From NCBI GenBank assembly GCA_002414865.1, contig DIAQ01000104.1, positions 1 through 30,821 on the forward strand: DNA of 30,821 nucleotides, in the 5' to 3' direction. Positions 15,338 through 24,449 of this stretch are shown one piece after another. A model generated the notes under the pieces. The model ran no database searches. It was not told the DNA's origin and saw only the letters and a list, made by a program, of their open reading frames with translations. Made by a program: the position numbers and the translations under genes. Positions within the stretch are counted from its first letter, which is position 1. The number at the start of each line of letters is the position of its first letter. This DNA is from a candidate division Hyd24-12 bacterium UBA5074. Its GTDB lineage: Bacteria > Fermentibacterota > Fermentibacteria > Fermentibacterales > Fermentibacteraceae.

Positions 15338-16720
15338 ATGAAGGTCAGGTTCGGCACCTCGGGATGGCGGGGCGTGATCGCCAGGGATTTCACCTGGGAC
15401 AGGGTCGATGCGGTCGTCGACGCCATCGCCTGCCACCTCCTCCAGGAGGGCCGTCCGAGCGTCGTCATCGGTGGCGACACCAGGTTCCTGTCACCGGAGC
15501 TGGCCGCCTCCTCGGCTGAGAGGATGGCCGCCTTCGGCTTCCGGGTGACTCTCGCCGACCGGCCGGTTCCCACGCCGGTTCTCTCCCATGCCGTGAGGAG
15601 GCTCGGGCTCGGCGGCGTAATCAATTTCACCGCGAGCCACAACCCCTTCATCTACAACGGCATAAAGTTCTCCCCGGCGGACGGGGGACCCGCTCAGGGT
15701 TCCGTCACCTCGGCCCTCGAGCGCCTGGTGGAGAGCGAAGCGAAGCCTTCGCGAGCCCCGGGAGGCTCCGTGGAGGTATCGGACCTGACTGTGCCGTACA
15801 GGCGCGATCTCGAGAAGTTCGTGTCGCCGTCGTCGTTCGAGGGCGCCGGGCTGAGAGCCGTGTACGATCCCTTCAACGGGACGGCCTCGGGCCTCCTCGA
15901 CGATATCCTCAGGAAATACGGCGCCGCCGTCAGGACCATTCACGAGAGGCGCGACCCGCTCTTCGACAACCGTCATCCCGAGCCGAACGAGCACGGGCTC
16001 GCCGACCTCTCCGCAGAGGTCGTCAGGAGCGGCGCGGCCGTCGGGCTCGCCAACGACGGGGATGCCGACAGGTTCGGCATCGTCGACGAAGAGGGGCGCT
16101 ACGTCTCGCCCCACGACTTCCTGCCTCTGCTGCTCGAGTTCCTGGTGGAGGAGAAGGGCATCACGGGGGCGGCCGTGAGGTCGGTCTCGACCGGGGGTCT
16201 GATCGACAGGGTCGCAGCGGCACACGGGCTGCCCCTCGTCGAGACTCCGGTGGGCTTCAAGTACCTGGGGGCCTGCATGCTGGAGAGGCAGGTGGCCCTC
16301 GCCGGCGAGGAGAGCGGCGGGCTGTCGGTAGGCGGTCATGTCCCGGAGAAGGACGGCATCCTGGCCTGTCTCTACGCCGCGGAGATGATCTGCCTGAGGA
16401 GCATGCCGCTCGGCGGGCAGCTGGAGCGCATGTGGTCGAAATACGGCAGGCTTCTCCACTCGAGGCTCGACATCCCCCTCGAGGAGGGGGTGAGGGACAG
16501 GCTGGAGGCCGCGTTCGCCCCGGGAGCCCTCCGTTCCCTGGGAGACTCCGGGATCGTCTCCTCGGACAAGGTGGACGGGTCCCGCCTCCTGCTCGAAGGC
16601 GGCGGATGGGTCCTGATGAGGATAAGCGGAACCGAGCCTCTGGCACGTATATATCTCGAGGCGCCCTCCGATCCTGCCCTGGGATCCCTCGAGTCCGCGG
16701 TGAGAGACCTGCTCTCCTGA
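15338..16720 (+). CDS. Phosphohexomutase (phosphoglucomutase/phosphomannomutase family)
   Basis: This 460-residue alpha-D-phosphohexomutase has all four active-site elements. They are the phosphoserine loop INFTASHNPF (Ser100), the metal loop NDGDADRFG (240-245), the sugar loop GEESGG (about 328) and the phosphate site RISGTEP near the C-terminus. The N-terminal FGTSGWRGVIARDFT is typical of the archaeal/bacterial ManB-like group. The N-terminal sequence alone does not tell glucosamine, glucose and mannose specificity apart. The TASHNP loop argues against a strict GlmM, which usually reads SASHNP. It starts 2 bases after the protease stop. Its product could feed glucose- or mannose-based cell-surface sugars. 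Confidence 0.9.
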   Translation: MKVRFGTSGWRGVIARDFTWDRVDAVVDAIACHLLQEGRPSVVIGGDTRFLSPELAASSAERMAAFGFRVTLADRPVPTPVLSHAVRRLGLGGVINFTASHNPFIYNGIKFSPADGGPAQGSVTSALERLVESEAKPSRAPGGSVEVSDLTVPYRRDLEKFVSPSSFEGAGLRAVYDPFNGTASGLLDDILRKYGAAVRTIHERRDPLFDNRHPEPNEHGLADLSAEVVRSGAAVGLANDGDADRFGIVDEEGRYVSPHDFLPLLLEFLVEEKGITGAAVRSVSTGGLIDRVAAAHGLPLVETPVGFKYLGACMLERQVALAGEESGGLSVGGHVPEKDGILACLYAAEMICLRSMPLGGQLERMWSKYGRLLHSRLDIPLEEGVRDRLEAAFAPGALRSLGDSGIVSSDKVDGSRLLLEGGGWVLMRISGTEPLARIYLEAPSDPALGSLESAVRDLLS

Positions 16721-16739
16721 GCTCGTCCGGAGGTATTGG

Positions 16740-17237
16740 ATGTTCCTCGATCCTGAAGGCCTCGTCCTCGACATCTCCAGTCTCACCACCGGGAGCAACA
16801 CCGGGCAGTTCGAGATCGACTGCAGGAATATCGGCTGGGAGCTGGAGGACCTGGAGCCCGTCTCGGAGAAGGGCATCCTCAGGCTCGATGTGAACTACCG
16901 GGAGAAGAACCTCATCTGCAGGGGAAAGCTGGAGGCCGTGTTCTCCACATCCTGCGCCCGGTGCCTCGCTCCGGCCGTCTTTCCCGTCTCCGAGGACATC
17001 TTCGCCCACTACTCCTCCGAGCCGGTGGAGGAGGGAGACGACCCCTCGATACGGGCTTTCTCCGGGGGGCGGCAGCTGTGTATACTTGACGCCGTCAGGG
17101 AGGCTGTCATACTTTCCGTCCCTGGAAAGCCATTGTGCCGCGAAGATTGTCGCGGCCTCTGTCATGTCTGCGGGGCCAACCTGAACGAGGAGACCTGTGC
17201 GCACTCAGGTCCCGCGGAATCCGGAATTGTGCGCTAG
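16740..17237 (+). CDS. YceD/DUF177 family protein
   Basis: This 165-residue protein has the DUF177 landmarks. The central CARCLAPAVFPV leads into an acidic stretch, followed by ILDAVREAVILSVPGKPLC and CRGLCHVCGANLN. The Cys pairs look like metal or rRNA-contact sites. The family is found almost always directly before rpmF, as here (33 bases apart), and its E. coli member is linked to 23S rRNA processing. ATG 16740 is preceded by CCGGAGG. Confidence 0.9.
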   Translation: MFLDPEGLVLDISSLTTGSNTGQFEIDCRNIGWELEDLEPVSEKGILRLDVNYREKNLICRGKLEAVFSTSCARCLAPAVFPVSEDIFAHYSSEPVEEGDDPSIRAFSGGRQLCILDAVREAVILSVPGKPLCREDCRGLCHVCGANLNEETCAHSGPAESGIVR

Positions 17238-17270
17238 ATCCTGCCGGTTCAGCCGGTAAGAGGGGGTTTC

Positions 17271-17453
17271 ATGCCCGTACCCAAGAGAAGGACATCCTCC
17301 ACCCGGAGGGACAAGCGTCGGACGCACTGGAAGCTCGAGGCCGGCTCCACCAGCAACTGCCCGCAGTGCGGCGAGCCCAGACTCCCGCATCGCATCTGCA
17401 AGCACTGCGGATTCTACGACGGCCGTCAGGTCGTCGAGGCTCGGACGGAATAG
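17271..17453 (+). CDS. rpmF: 50S ribosomal protein L32
   Basis: This 60-residue protein begins MPVPKRRTSSTRRDKRR, the typical L32 opening, and carries a zinc-ribbon pattern CPQC-x9-CKHC (residues ~33-48), so this is the four-Cys zinc-binding form. The tail YDGRQVVE is also standard. An AGAGGGGG ribosome site precedes ATG 17271. The DUF177-rpmF-plsX order is conserved across many bacterial phyla. Confidence 0.97.
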   Translation: MPVPKRRTSSTRRDKRRTHWKLEAGSTSNCPQCGEPRLPHRICKHCGFYDGRQVVEARTE

Positions 17454-17493
17454 CCCCGGCGCTGCCGGGACGCGGCGGGGACTGGTCAGTCCT

Positions 17494-18534
17494 TTGGCTT
17501 CCGGTGTGAAGGTCGCGCTCGATGCAATGGGCGGCGACCGCGGCCCTTCCGTGGTCGTCGAGGGTGCCGTCCAGTTCTTCGAGAAGAACCCTTCGCATGT
17601 CACCGAGGGCGTGTCCATAATGCTCGTCGGAGACGAGGCGCAGCTTCGCAGGCTGCTCGACCGGCATTCGGGCGGCAGGCTTCCTCTGTCCATCAGGCAC
17701 TCCTCGCAGGTGATCACGATGGAGGATCACCCTGCGGAAGCCCTGAGGAGCAAGCCCGACAGCTCGATCATGGTCATGGCCGGCCTCCAGAAGGCCGGCT
17801 CCATCGATGCGATGGTCAGCCCGGGCAACACGGGGGCGGTCATGGCGGCGAGCCTTCGGGCGCTCGGCACCATCGAAGGCGTCGCCCGGCCCGCGATCGC
17901 GGCAACGCTCCCCACCCTGGGCAACCCCACCGTGGTCATCGACGTGGGCGCCAACGTAGGCTGCAAGCCTGAGCACCTCAGGCAATTCGCGCTGATGGGC
18001 TCAGCCTATTCCAGAGGCGTCTTCGGCATCTCCAGCCCCAGGGTCGCCCTGCTGAACGTAGGCTCGGAGAAGACCAAGGGCACACCTGTGGAGCAGCAGG
18101 CCTGGGAATTCCTGTCCGGCTCCCCCATCAATTTCACGGGGAACATCGAGGGGGATGGGATCCTGAAGGGCGAGGCGGATGTCGTGGTGTGCGACGGCTT
18201 CACGGGCAACGTGCTCCTGAAGGCCACCGAATCCATAGCGTATCTCATCGGCGGCGCGCTCTACGAGGAGATGAAGCGGCACTGGTACAGCAGAGCCGGC
18301 TTCATACTCATGAGGCCCGCCTTTTCGAAGCTCTGGCGCGAGCTCGATTCTGCCGAATACGGGGGCGCGCCACTGCTGGGGCTCAACGGAGTCTCCATAA
18401 TCGCACACGGCAGCTCCGGTGCGAAGGCCATAAGGAATGCCGTGATGGCTGCCTGTGCATTCCATCGATCCGGAGTGAACACGCAGATCTCGGAGGAGCT
18501 GGGCTCGATCCCGCAGCGGGAGGGGAACTCATGA
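17494..18534 (+). CDS. plsX: Phosphate acyltransferase PlsX
   Basis: PlsX makes acyl phosphate from acyl-ACP, feeding phospholipid synthesis. The protein (346 residues from TTG 17494) has VALDAMGGDRGPSVVVEGA at the N-terminus, then MVSPGNTGAVMAASLRALG, VIDVGANVGCKPEHL, LLNVGSEKTKGT, and VVCDGFTGNVLLKATES. All are diagnostic. Most relatives begin right at (M/V)K(V/I)ALDAMGGD, which would correspond to GTG 17506. A GGGGA 12 bases before the TTG favours the longer form slightly, and the choice changes only four residues. Its stop overlaps the fabH start by 4 bases. Confidence 0.96.
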   Translation: MASGVKVALDAMGGDRGPSVVVEGAVQFFEKNPSHVTEGVSIMLVGDEAQLRRLLDRHSGGRLPLSIRHSSQVITMEDHPAEALRSKPDSSIMVMAGLQKAGSIDAMVSPGNTGAVMAASLRALGTIEGVARPAIAATLPTLGNPTVVIDVGANVGCKPEHLRQFALMGSAYSRGVFGISSPRVALLNVGSEKTKGTPVEQQAWEFLSGSPINFTGNIEGDGILKGEADVVVCDGFTGNVLLKATESIAYLIGGALYEEMKRHWYSRAGFILMRPAFSKLWRELDSAEYGGAPLLGLNGVSIIAHGSSGAKAIRNAVMAACAFHRSGVNTQISEELGSIPQREGNS

Positions 18535-19520
18535 GCAGAGAAGCCTTTATCGTCGGGACCGGCAGGGGCATACCCGAGAAGATCCTGACGAATGCGGACC
18601 TCGAGAAGATCGTGGACACCTCCGACGCCTGGATCACGGAGAGGACAGGCATCAAGTTCCGCCACATGACGGACGAATCGACTTCCACGTCCGACATAGC
18701 GCTGCTGGCTGCGCAGAACGCCATGGAAAGCGCGGGATGGTCCGCCGCCGATGTGCAGTGCATCATCCTCGCCACCGTCACGCCCGATTATCCGTTCCCC
18801 GCGACGGCCTGCCTGATCGCCGACCGCCTCGGGCTCTCCAGGGTCCCCGCATGGGACTTCGAAGCGGGCTGCAGCGGATTCGTGTACGGCCTGATCCAGG
18901 CGAAAGCCTTCATCGAGGCGGGATTCTTCGACCGCATGCTCGTCATCGGCGCCGACTGCCTGACCAAGATCACCAACTGGAAGGACCGTGCCAGCTGCGT
19001 GTTGTTCGGCGATGGAGCAGGGGCCGTGGCCGTCTCAAGCCAGGGGCCCGGCGGCCGCCTCGGCGGCTACCACTGGGGCAGCGACGGAGCCATCAGCGAT
19101 CTGCTGATCCAGCACGGTGGAGGCTCGAAGCATCCCGCAAGCCACGAGACCGTCGACGCCGCCATGCACACCATCGCGATGAACGGGTCGGAGACCTTCA
19201 AGCATGCCGTGAGGGCCATGAGGGATGCCTGCATGAAGGCCCTGGAGATGGAGGGCCTGGACAAGTCCGAGGTCGACCTGCTCATATCGCACCAGGCCAA
19301 CTGGAGGATCATCGACGCCACCGCGAGGGCCCTCTCTCTGAAGCCCGAGCAGGTCTACGTGAACATAGACAGATACGGCAACACTTCTGCGGCATCCATC
19401 CCCATCGCGCTCGACGAAGTCGCCAGGGGCGGCCTCCTGTCTCCCCCGAAGAGGCTGGTGACGGCTGCGTTCGGCGCCGGGCTCACCTGGGCCGCCATGG
19501 TGCTGAGCTGGAAGGCGTGA
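18531..19520 (+). CDS. fabH: 3-oxoacyl-ACP synthase III
   Basis: FabH starts fatty acid synthesis by condensing acetyl-CoA (or another short acyl-CoA) with malonyl-ACP. The 329-residue thiolase-fold protein has the Cys-His-Asn triad: FEAGCSGFVYG (Cys114), ISHQANWRI (His254) and YGNTSAASIP (Asn284). TSDAWITERTGI near residue 30 and VLFGDGAGAV are also family hallmarks. ATG 18531 overlaps the plsX stop (ATGA). The fabD gene that often follows fabH is missing, and fabG comes next after 11 bases. Confidence 0.96.
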   Translation: MSREAFIVGTGRGIPEKILTNADLEKIVDTSDAWITERTGIKFRHMTDESTSTSDIALLAAQNAMESAGWSAADVQCIILATVTPDYPFPATACLIADRLGLSRVPAWDFEAGCSGFVYGLIQAKAFIEAGFFDRMLVIGADCLTKITNWKDRASCVLFGDGAGAVAVSSQGPGGRLGGYHWGSDGAISDLLIQHGGGSKHPASHETVDAAMHTIAMNGSETFKHAVRAMRDACMKALEMEGLDKSEVDLLISHQANWRIIDATARALSLKPEQVYVNIDRYGNTSAASIPIALDEVARGGLLSPPKRLVTAAFGAGLTWAAMVLSWKA

Positions 19521-19531
19521 GGGGGTACACG

Positions 19532-20257
19532 ATGGGCAGGACGGCCATTGTCACGGGGGCCGCGCGAGGCATAGGCCTCGCCATCTCGCGCAGGCTGGCC
19601 GCCGACGGCTGGACGGTGGACGGATTCGACATGCTCGATTCCGAGCTCGCAGCAGCCGCCGGGGAGCTGGGCGGCGCCTTCAGACCCTTCAGAGTGGACA
19701 TCACGGACGAGCAGCAGGTCGCCGGAGCCGTCGACAAGGCCGCAGCCGACGCCGGAGGCGCCCTTTTCGGACTCGTGAACAACGCGGGGATAACCAGGGA
19801 TTCCCTGATGATGCGCATGGACCTCGACTCCTGGGAGAAGGTTCTCAAGGTGAACCTGACCGGGACCTTCCTGATGTCCCGGGCGGTGTCGAGGCACCTG
19901 ATCCGGCAGAAGCAGGGTTCGATCGTCAGCATCGCGTCCGTCGTCGCGCTCATGGGCAGCGCGGGACAGGCGAATTACGCCGCGAGCAAGGCCGGCATCC
20001 TCGGCCTGACCCGCTCGATGGCGCGGGAGCTCGCTCCGAGGAACATCAGGGTCAACGCGGTCGCTCCCGGATTCATAGAGACCGAGATGACCAGGGTGCT
20101 CCCGCAGGAGGTCCGCGACTCCTACTCCGCGAGGATACCCCTTCCCAGGATGGGGCAGCCAGGAGACGTGGCGGCGGCGGTGGCCTTCCTGCTGGGCGAT
20201 GATTCTAGTTATCTGACGGGTATCGTGCTTCCTGTAGACGGCGGAATGTCAACCTGA
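19532..20257 (+). CDS. fabG: 3-oxoacyl-ACP reductase
   Basis: FabG reduces 3-oxoacyl-ACP with NADPH in each elongation cycle. This 241-residue short-chain dehydrogenase has the nucleotide-binding TGAARGIGLAIS, LVNNAGITRDSLMMRM, the catalytic SIASV (Ser136) and NYAASKAG (Tyr149, Lys153). The C-terminal VAPGFIETEMT and YLTGIVLPVDGGM are typical FabG features. ATG 19532 has GAGGGGG upstream. The position between fabH and acpP supports FabG among many similar dehydrogenases. Confidence 0.95.
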   Translation: MGRTAIVTGAARGIGLAISRRLAADGWTVDGFDMLDSELAAAAGELGGAFRPFRVDITDEQQVAGAVDKAAADAGGALFGLVNNAGITRDSLMMRMDLDSWEKVLKVNLTGTFLMSRAVSRHLIRQKQGSIVSIASVVALMGSAGQANYAASKAGILGLTRSMARELAPRNIRVNAVAPGFIETEMTRVLPQEVRDSYSARIPLPRMGQPGDVAAAVAFLLGDDSSYLTGIVLPVDGGMST

Positions 20258-20270
20258 GAGGAGTGCTTAG

Positions 20271-20510
20271 ATGTCTCTCGAGAGCAGAGTGACAGAGATA
20301 ATCGTCGACAAGCTGGGAACCAGGCCCGAAGAGGTTACTCCGGAAGCGGGCTTCCAGACCGATCTGGGCGCCGACTCCCTCGATCTCGTGGAACTCATCA
20401 TGGCCTTCGAGGACTCCTTCAAGCTGAAGATCTCCGAGGAGGACTCGGCCAAGCTCCGGACGGTGGGCGACGTCATCAGCTACCTCAATCAGCACGGCGT
20501 GTCCGAGTAG
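20271..20510 (+). CDS. acpP: Acyl carrier protein
   Basis: This acidic 79-residue protein carries growing acyl chains on phosphopantetheine attached to the Ser of FQTDLGADSLDLVELIM (Ser about residue 36). The helix layout (VTEIIVDKLG at the front, TVGDVISYL near the end) is standard. A GAGAGGAG ribosome site precedes ATG 20271, consistent with high expression. It sits 13 bases after fabG. A small CGCCA/TGGCG hairpin (20511-20523) lies directly after its stop. Confidence 0.97.
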   Translation: MSLESRVTEIIVDKLGTRPEEVTPEAGFQTDLGADSLDLVELIMAFEDSFKLKISEEDSAKLRTVGDVISYLNQHGVSE

Positions 20511-20576
20511 CGCCAGCGTGGCGTCTACCGGCAACCAGCCCGGGTCCGACCTCACTGAACTCCAAGGACGGATGAG

Positions 20577-21812
20577 GTGAAAAGGCGCGTAGTGATAACC
20601 GGCATGGGCGCAATCTCCCCCATTGGGCTGACTGCCGCCGAGTGCTGGTCGAACGCAGTCGAGGGGAAGAGCGGAATCCGCAGGATCACGCTGCTGGATC
20701 CCGAGCCCTATTCCACCCGGATAGCCGGCGAGGTCAGGGGATACGATCCCAGCAACTACTTCGACAGGAAGGCTGCCTCGCGGGTGGACAGATACACCCA
20801 GTTCGCCATGGTCGCCGCTGCCGAAGCCTATGCGACGGCCGGGCTCAAGGAGTCCGGCATCGATCCCACGAGGCTGGGCGTGATCATCGGAACCGGCATC
20901 GGCGGCCTGGGAACCATGGAGGAGGAGCACTCGAAGGCGCTGGAGAAGGGCGTCGACAGGATCAGCCCCTTCTTCTGCCCCATGATGATAGGCAACATGG
21001 CCAGCGGAAGGGTCGCCATCGACCTGAACGCGAAGGGCATCAACTTCGCGACCGTCACGGCGTGCGCCACCAGCGGGCACGCAGTAGCCACGGCCATGGA
21101 TGCCATCAGGCTGGGGAGGGCCGACGCCATCCTCGCCGGAGGCGCCGAGGCGCCCGTGACGATGATGGGGCTGGGCGGCTTCTGTGCCCTGAAGGCCCTC
21201 TCCACCCGCAACGACGACCCCGAGCATGCCTCGCGGCCCTTCGACAGGGACCGCGACGGCTTCGTCATGTCCGAGGGGGGCGCGGTCGTCGTGCTGGAGG
21301 AGTACGAGCACGCGAAGAGGCGCGGAGCGGACATCCTCGCCGAGGTATGCGGCGCCGGGATGACCTGTGACGCATTCCACATCACGGCCCCGGCCGAGGG
21401 CGGCGAGGGTTCCGCGAGGTCTATGTCGCTGGCCATGGAGGATGCGGGGATCACCCCGGATGACGTCGACTACATCAATGCTCATGGCACATCCACGAAG
21501 CTCAACGACCTGGGCGAGACGCAGGCCATAAAGACCAGCATGGGCGAGCGCGCGCACAAGGTGATGATCTCCTCCACGAAGTCGGTGCACGGCCACATGC
21601 TGGGCGCCGCCGGATCGATGGAGCTCGTCCTGACGGTCTACGCCATCAGGGAGGGCGTGATCCCGCCGACCGCCACGCTGGTCGAGCCCGACCCCGAATG
21701 CGACCTCGACTATGTTCCCGGCACCGCCAGGCAGGGGAGGATCCGTTACGCCCTCAGCAACTCCTTCGGATTCGGGGGCCACAACGTGACTCTGGCGATC
21801 GGCGCCATATAG
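20577..21812 (+). CDS. fabF: 3-oxoacyl-ACP synthase II
   Basis: FabF elongates acyl-ACP with malonyl-ACP. The 411-residue protein starts at GTG 20577, close behind GGACGGATGAG. It shows VVITGMGAISPIG at the N-terminus, the nucleophile TVTACATSGHAVA (Cys163), NAHGTSTKLND (first His) and SSTKSVHGHMLGAAG (Lys and second His). The C-terminal NSFGFGGHNVTL is also standard. Length is normal. The 66-base gap from acpP is the largest within the FAS genes. The rnc gene starts 8 bases after its stop, a common neighbour of fabF. Confidence 0.96.
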   Translation: MKRRVVITGMGAISPIGLTAAECWSNAVEGKSGIRRITLLDPEPYSTRIAGEVRGYDPSNYFDRKAASRVDRYTQFAMVAAAEAYATAGLKESGIDPTRLGVIIGTGIGGLGTMEEEHSKALEKGVDRISPFFCPMMIGNMASGRVAIDLNAKGINFATVTACATSGHAVATAMDAIRLGRADAILAGGAEAPVTMMGLGGFCALKALSTRNDDPEHASRPFDRDRDGFVMSEGGAVVVLEEYEHAKRRGADILAEVCGAGMTCDAFHITAPAEGGEGSARSMSLAMEDAGITPDDVDYINAHGTSTKLNDLGETQAIKTSMGERAHKVMISSTKSVHGHMLGAAGSMELVLTVYAIREGVIPPTATLVEPDPECDLDYVPGTARQGRIRYALSNSFGFGGHNVTLAIGAI

Positions 21813-21820
21813 CTGCAGGG

Positions 21821-22495
21821 ATGACTCCGGCATCCTCTTCCGTAGATGCAGCCGAGGTCGCGCTCGGCTGCGTCTTTGGACACAGGGATCTTGCCGCCAC
21901 CGCCCTCGCGCATCCGTCGGCTCGTCCCGACGGGAGCAGTTACCAGCGCCTCGAGTTCCTCGGCGATGCGGTCCTCGAGCTGATCGTCCGCGAACACCTC
22001 CTGGAGCTGTTCCCCGAGGACGACGAGGGGCTCCTGACCCGCCGCAAGGGCGGCATGGTCTCGAGGAGGGCGCTGGCCAGACGTGCTCGGGCGCTCGGCC
22101 TGGATCGCTGCGTGGAGTCCGAGGGGCTGTCCTCGATGACCGACTCCGTGCTCGCCGCCGTAGTCGAGGCGCTTCTCGGGGCCGTATATCTCGACTCTGG
22201 GCTGGAAGGCGTGCGGCAGGTCGCCCTGCGGGCCGTGGTGATGCCGCAGCTGGCGGGCAGCAGCAGCGCCGGAGATCCCTGCAGCAGGCTGCAGGAGCAC
22301 TGCCAGGCCGGGGGGCTCGGTCTCCCCGAGTATTCCGTGGAGAGAACCGGGGGGCCCGACCACAGGCCCGAGTTCGAGGCTGTGGTCAGGGTGCGTGGGA
22401 CCGGCGCCGGCAGCGGGCGGGGGAACACGCGAAGAGAGGCAAGGAAGGCGGCGGCCGAGAGCGCTCTGTCCGCGTCGAAATCCTGGGAGGGTTGA
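21821..22495 (+). CDS. rnc: Ribonuclease III
   Basis: RNase III cuts double-stranded RNA, including rRNA precursors. ATG 21821 is chosen because the upstream in-frame part lies inside fabF. The 224-residue protein has the catalytic signature YQRLEFLGDAVLEL (about residues 42-55) and SMTDSVLAAVVEALLGAVYLDS with the second acidic pair. The C-terminal double-stranded RNA-binding domain starts at PCSRLQEHCQ and ends with GRGNTRREARKAAAESAL. The front of the nuclease domain is a little short. The next gene begins 1 base after its stop. Confidence 0.94.
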   Translation: MTPASSSVDAAEVALGCVFGHRDLAATALAHPSARPDGSSYQRLEFLGDAVLELIVREHLLELFPEDDEGLLTRRKGGMVSRRALARRARALGLDRCVESEGLSSMTDSVLAAVVEALLGAVYLDSGLEGVRQVALRAVVMPQLAGSSSAGDPCSRLQEHCQAGGLGLPEYSVERTGGPDHRPEFEAVVRVRGTGAGSGRGNTRREARKAAAESALSASKSWEG

Positions 22496-22496
22496 A

Positions 22497-23660
22497 ATGG
22501 ACTATCGTCTTTCCGAGGACATACTCGCGATCCGTGAGCTGTGCTCCGACATTGCCGCCAGACACATCCGGCCCATCAGGGAGGAGCTCGACCGCGAGAA
22601 CCGCTTTCCTGCCGAGGTGATGAAGGTCCTCGCGGACAGCGACCTCTTCCGCATCTACATCCCCGAAGCCTACGGCGGGCTGGGGCTCGGAAGCCTGGCC
22701 CTCTGCGTGGCCGCCGAGGAGCTCAGCAAGGTCTGCGCAGGCGTCGCCACGACATACGCGGCCAACGCTCTGGGCGCGATGCCGATCCTCCTCTCGGGCA
22801 GCGAGGAGCAGAAGAGCCGCTTCCTGCCCGGCCTGGCCTCGGGCAGCAATCTGGCGGCCTTCGCGCTCACCGAGCCCGACGCAGGCAGCGATGCGGGCGG
22901 CATCCGCACCAGGGCCATCCTGGACGGGGACAGCTATGTCCTGAACGGCACCAAGCAGTGGATAACGAACGGCGGCGAGGCGAAGGTCTATACGGTCATC
23001 GCGCTCACCGATCCCGACAGGGGAGCCCGCGGCGCCTCGGCCTTCATCGTCGAGGACGGCGCCCCCGGATTCAGCTATGGCAAGAAGGAGGACAAGATGG
23101 GCATCCGCGCGTCCGCGACGCGCGAGCTCGTCTTCGAGGACTGCAGGGTCCCCGTCGCCAACCTCATCGCCCGCGAGGGAATGGGCTTCATGGTGGCCAT
23201 GAGGACGCTCGACAACTCCCGACCCGGAGTCGCGGCCCAGGCGGTGGGAATAGCCCAGGGCGCTCTCGACGAGGCCCTTGCCTACGCCTCCCAGCGCAGG
23301 CAGTTCGGGCAGAGGATCGACTCCTTCCAGGCCATTCAGTTCATGCTCGCCGACATGGCCACGCAGGTCGAAGCTGCGCGGGCCCTCACCTATTCGGTGG
23401 CCAGGATGATCGACTCGGGCGCCAAGCGCTTCGAGAAGGAAGCCGCGATGGCCAAGGTCTTCGCCAGCGACACGGCCATGCGGGTGACGACCGATGCGGT
23501 CCAGATATTCGGCGGCTACGGCTACATGAAGGAATACCCGGTCGAGAAGATGATGCGCGATGCGAAGATCACGCAGATCTACGAAGGCACCAACCAGATA
23601 CAGCGTGGTGTGATAGCGTCCGCCCTCATCCGGGAGAGCGCGTCGAAGGACAGGAAGTAG
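22497..23660 (+). CDS. Acyl-CoA dehydrogenase (short-chain/butyryl-CoA type)
   Basis: This 387-residue FAD enzyme has AFALTEPDAGSDAGGI and WITNGG for FAD and substrate binding. It also has RRQFGQRIDSFQAIQFMLADM, VQIFGGYGYMKEYPVEK and the C-terminal IYEGTNQIQR. The Glu in YEGT is the catalytic base in the short-chain/butyryl-CoA group. EtfB and EtfA genes follow at once, so this protein is very probably their redox partner. In bifurcating systems the same partner works in reverse, reducing enoyl-CoA (crotonyl-, acryloyl- or caffeyl-CoA). The chain length accepted cannot be read from the sequence. A GGGAGG site overlaps the end of rnc. Confidence 0.93.
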   Translation: MDYRLSEDILAIRELCSDIAARHIRPIREELDRENRFPAEVMKVLADSDLFRIYIPEAYGGLGLGSLALCVAAEELSKVCAGVATTYAANALGAMPILLSGSEEQKSRFLPGLASGSNLAAFALTEPDAGSDAGGIRTRAILDGDSYVLNGTKQWITNGGEAKVYTVIALTDPDRGARGASAFIVEDGAPGFSYGKKEDKMGIRASATRELVFEDCRVPVANLIAREGMGFMVAMRTLDNSRPGVAAQAVGIAQGALDEALAYASQRRQFGQRIDSFQAIQFMLADMATQVEAARALTYSVARMIDSGAKRFEKEAAMAKVFASDTAMRVTTDAVQIFGGYGYMKEYPVEKMMRDAKITQIYEGTNQIQRGVIASALIRESASKDRK

Positions 23661-23663
23661 CGG

Positions 23664-24449
23664 ATGAGGATCGTCGCAGCCCTGAAGCAGGTGCCTGATG
23701 CATCGGAGGTCAGGATAGATCCCGAGCGCGGGACGCTCATCCGGGACGGCGTGCCGGCCATCATGAACCCCTTCGACGCATATGCGCTCGAGGAGGGCCT
23801 CCGCTGGAGGGACGCCCTCGGCGGGGAGGTCATCGCCCTGACCATGGGACCGCCCCAGGCAGAGGCGATCCTCCGCGAGGCCATCTCCCTGGGAGCTGAC
23901 TCCGCGCTGCTCCTCTCCGACAGGGCCTTCGCCGGCGCGGATACCTGGGCCACGTCCACCACCCTGGCGGCGGCTGTGAGAAAGCTGGGGAACGTCGACC
24001 TGGTGGTGGCCGGCAAGCAGGCCATCGACGGCGATACGGCCCAGACGGGACCGGGCATCGCGGCTTCGCTCGACTGGCCACAGGTCACCTTCGTCGGCAG
24101 GGTCGTCGAGATGACCTCCGGGAAGCTGGTGGCCGAGCGGTTCGTCGAGGCCGGCGTCGAGGTGGTCGAATGCCCCCTCCCCGCCGTCATCACGGTCCTC
24201 AAGGACGCAAACGTGCCCAGGATGCCGTCCCTGAGAGGCAAGATGAAGGCGAGGACCGCCGGGATACCGTGCTGGGGGCTGGCCGACCTGGGTCTCTCCG
24301 AGAAGGAGACCGGCCTGGAGGGCTCGCCCACGAGGGTCGTCAGGATAGCCACTCCCGAGACCCGTGCAGGAGGGGAGATCCACAGGGGCTCTCCGGAGGA
24401 GCTGGCCTCCATCCTGGCCGACCTCCTGCTGGGAGGTGCCGGGAGATGA
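23664..24449 (+). CDS. etfB: Electron transfer flavoprotein, beta subunit
   Basis: EtfB pairs with EtfA to carry electrons between acyl-CoA dehydrogenase and other carriers. The 261-residue protein has IVAALKQVPD at the N-terminus, IMNPFDAYALEEGLR near residue 33, and LVVAGKQAIDGDTAQTGPGI. In this family the DGDTAQ version is associated with FAD instead of AMP in the beta subunit, as in the bifurcating Clostridium and Acetobacterium enzymes. The signature loop VLKDANVPRMPSLRGKMKA is intact. It starts 3 bases after the dehydrogenase and overlaps etfA by 4 bases. Confidence 0.95.
   Translation: MRIVAALKQVPDASEVRIDPERGTLIRDGVPAIMNPFDAYALEEGLRWRDALGGEVIALTMGPPQAEAILREAISLGADSALLLSDRAFAGADTWATSTTLAAAVRKLGNVDLVVAGKQAIDGDTAQTGPGIAASLDWPQVTFVGRVVEMTSGKLVAERFVEAGVEVVECPLPAVITVLKDANVPRMPSLRGKMKARTAGIPCWGLADLGLSEKETGLEGSPTRVVRIATPETRAGGEIHRGSPEELASILADLLLGGAGR

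Noticed and set aside
20205..21833. Minus-strand frame of 542 codons opposite acpP and fabF
   Set aside because: It is antisense to well-supported FAS genes and has no domain or ribosome site.
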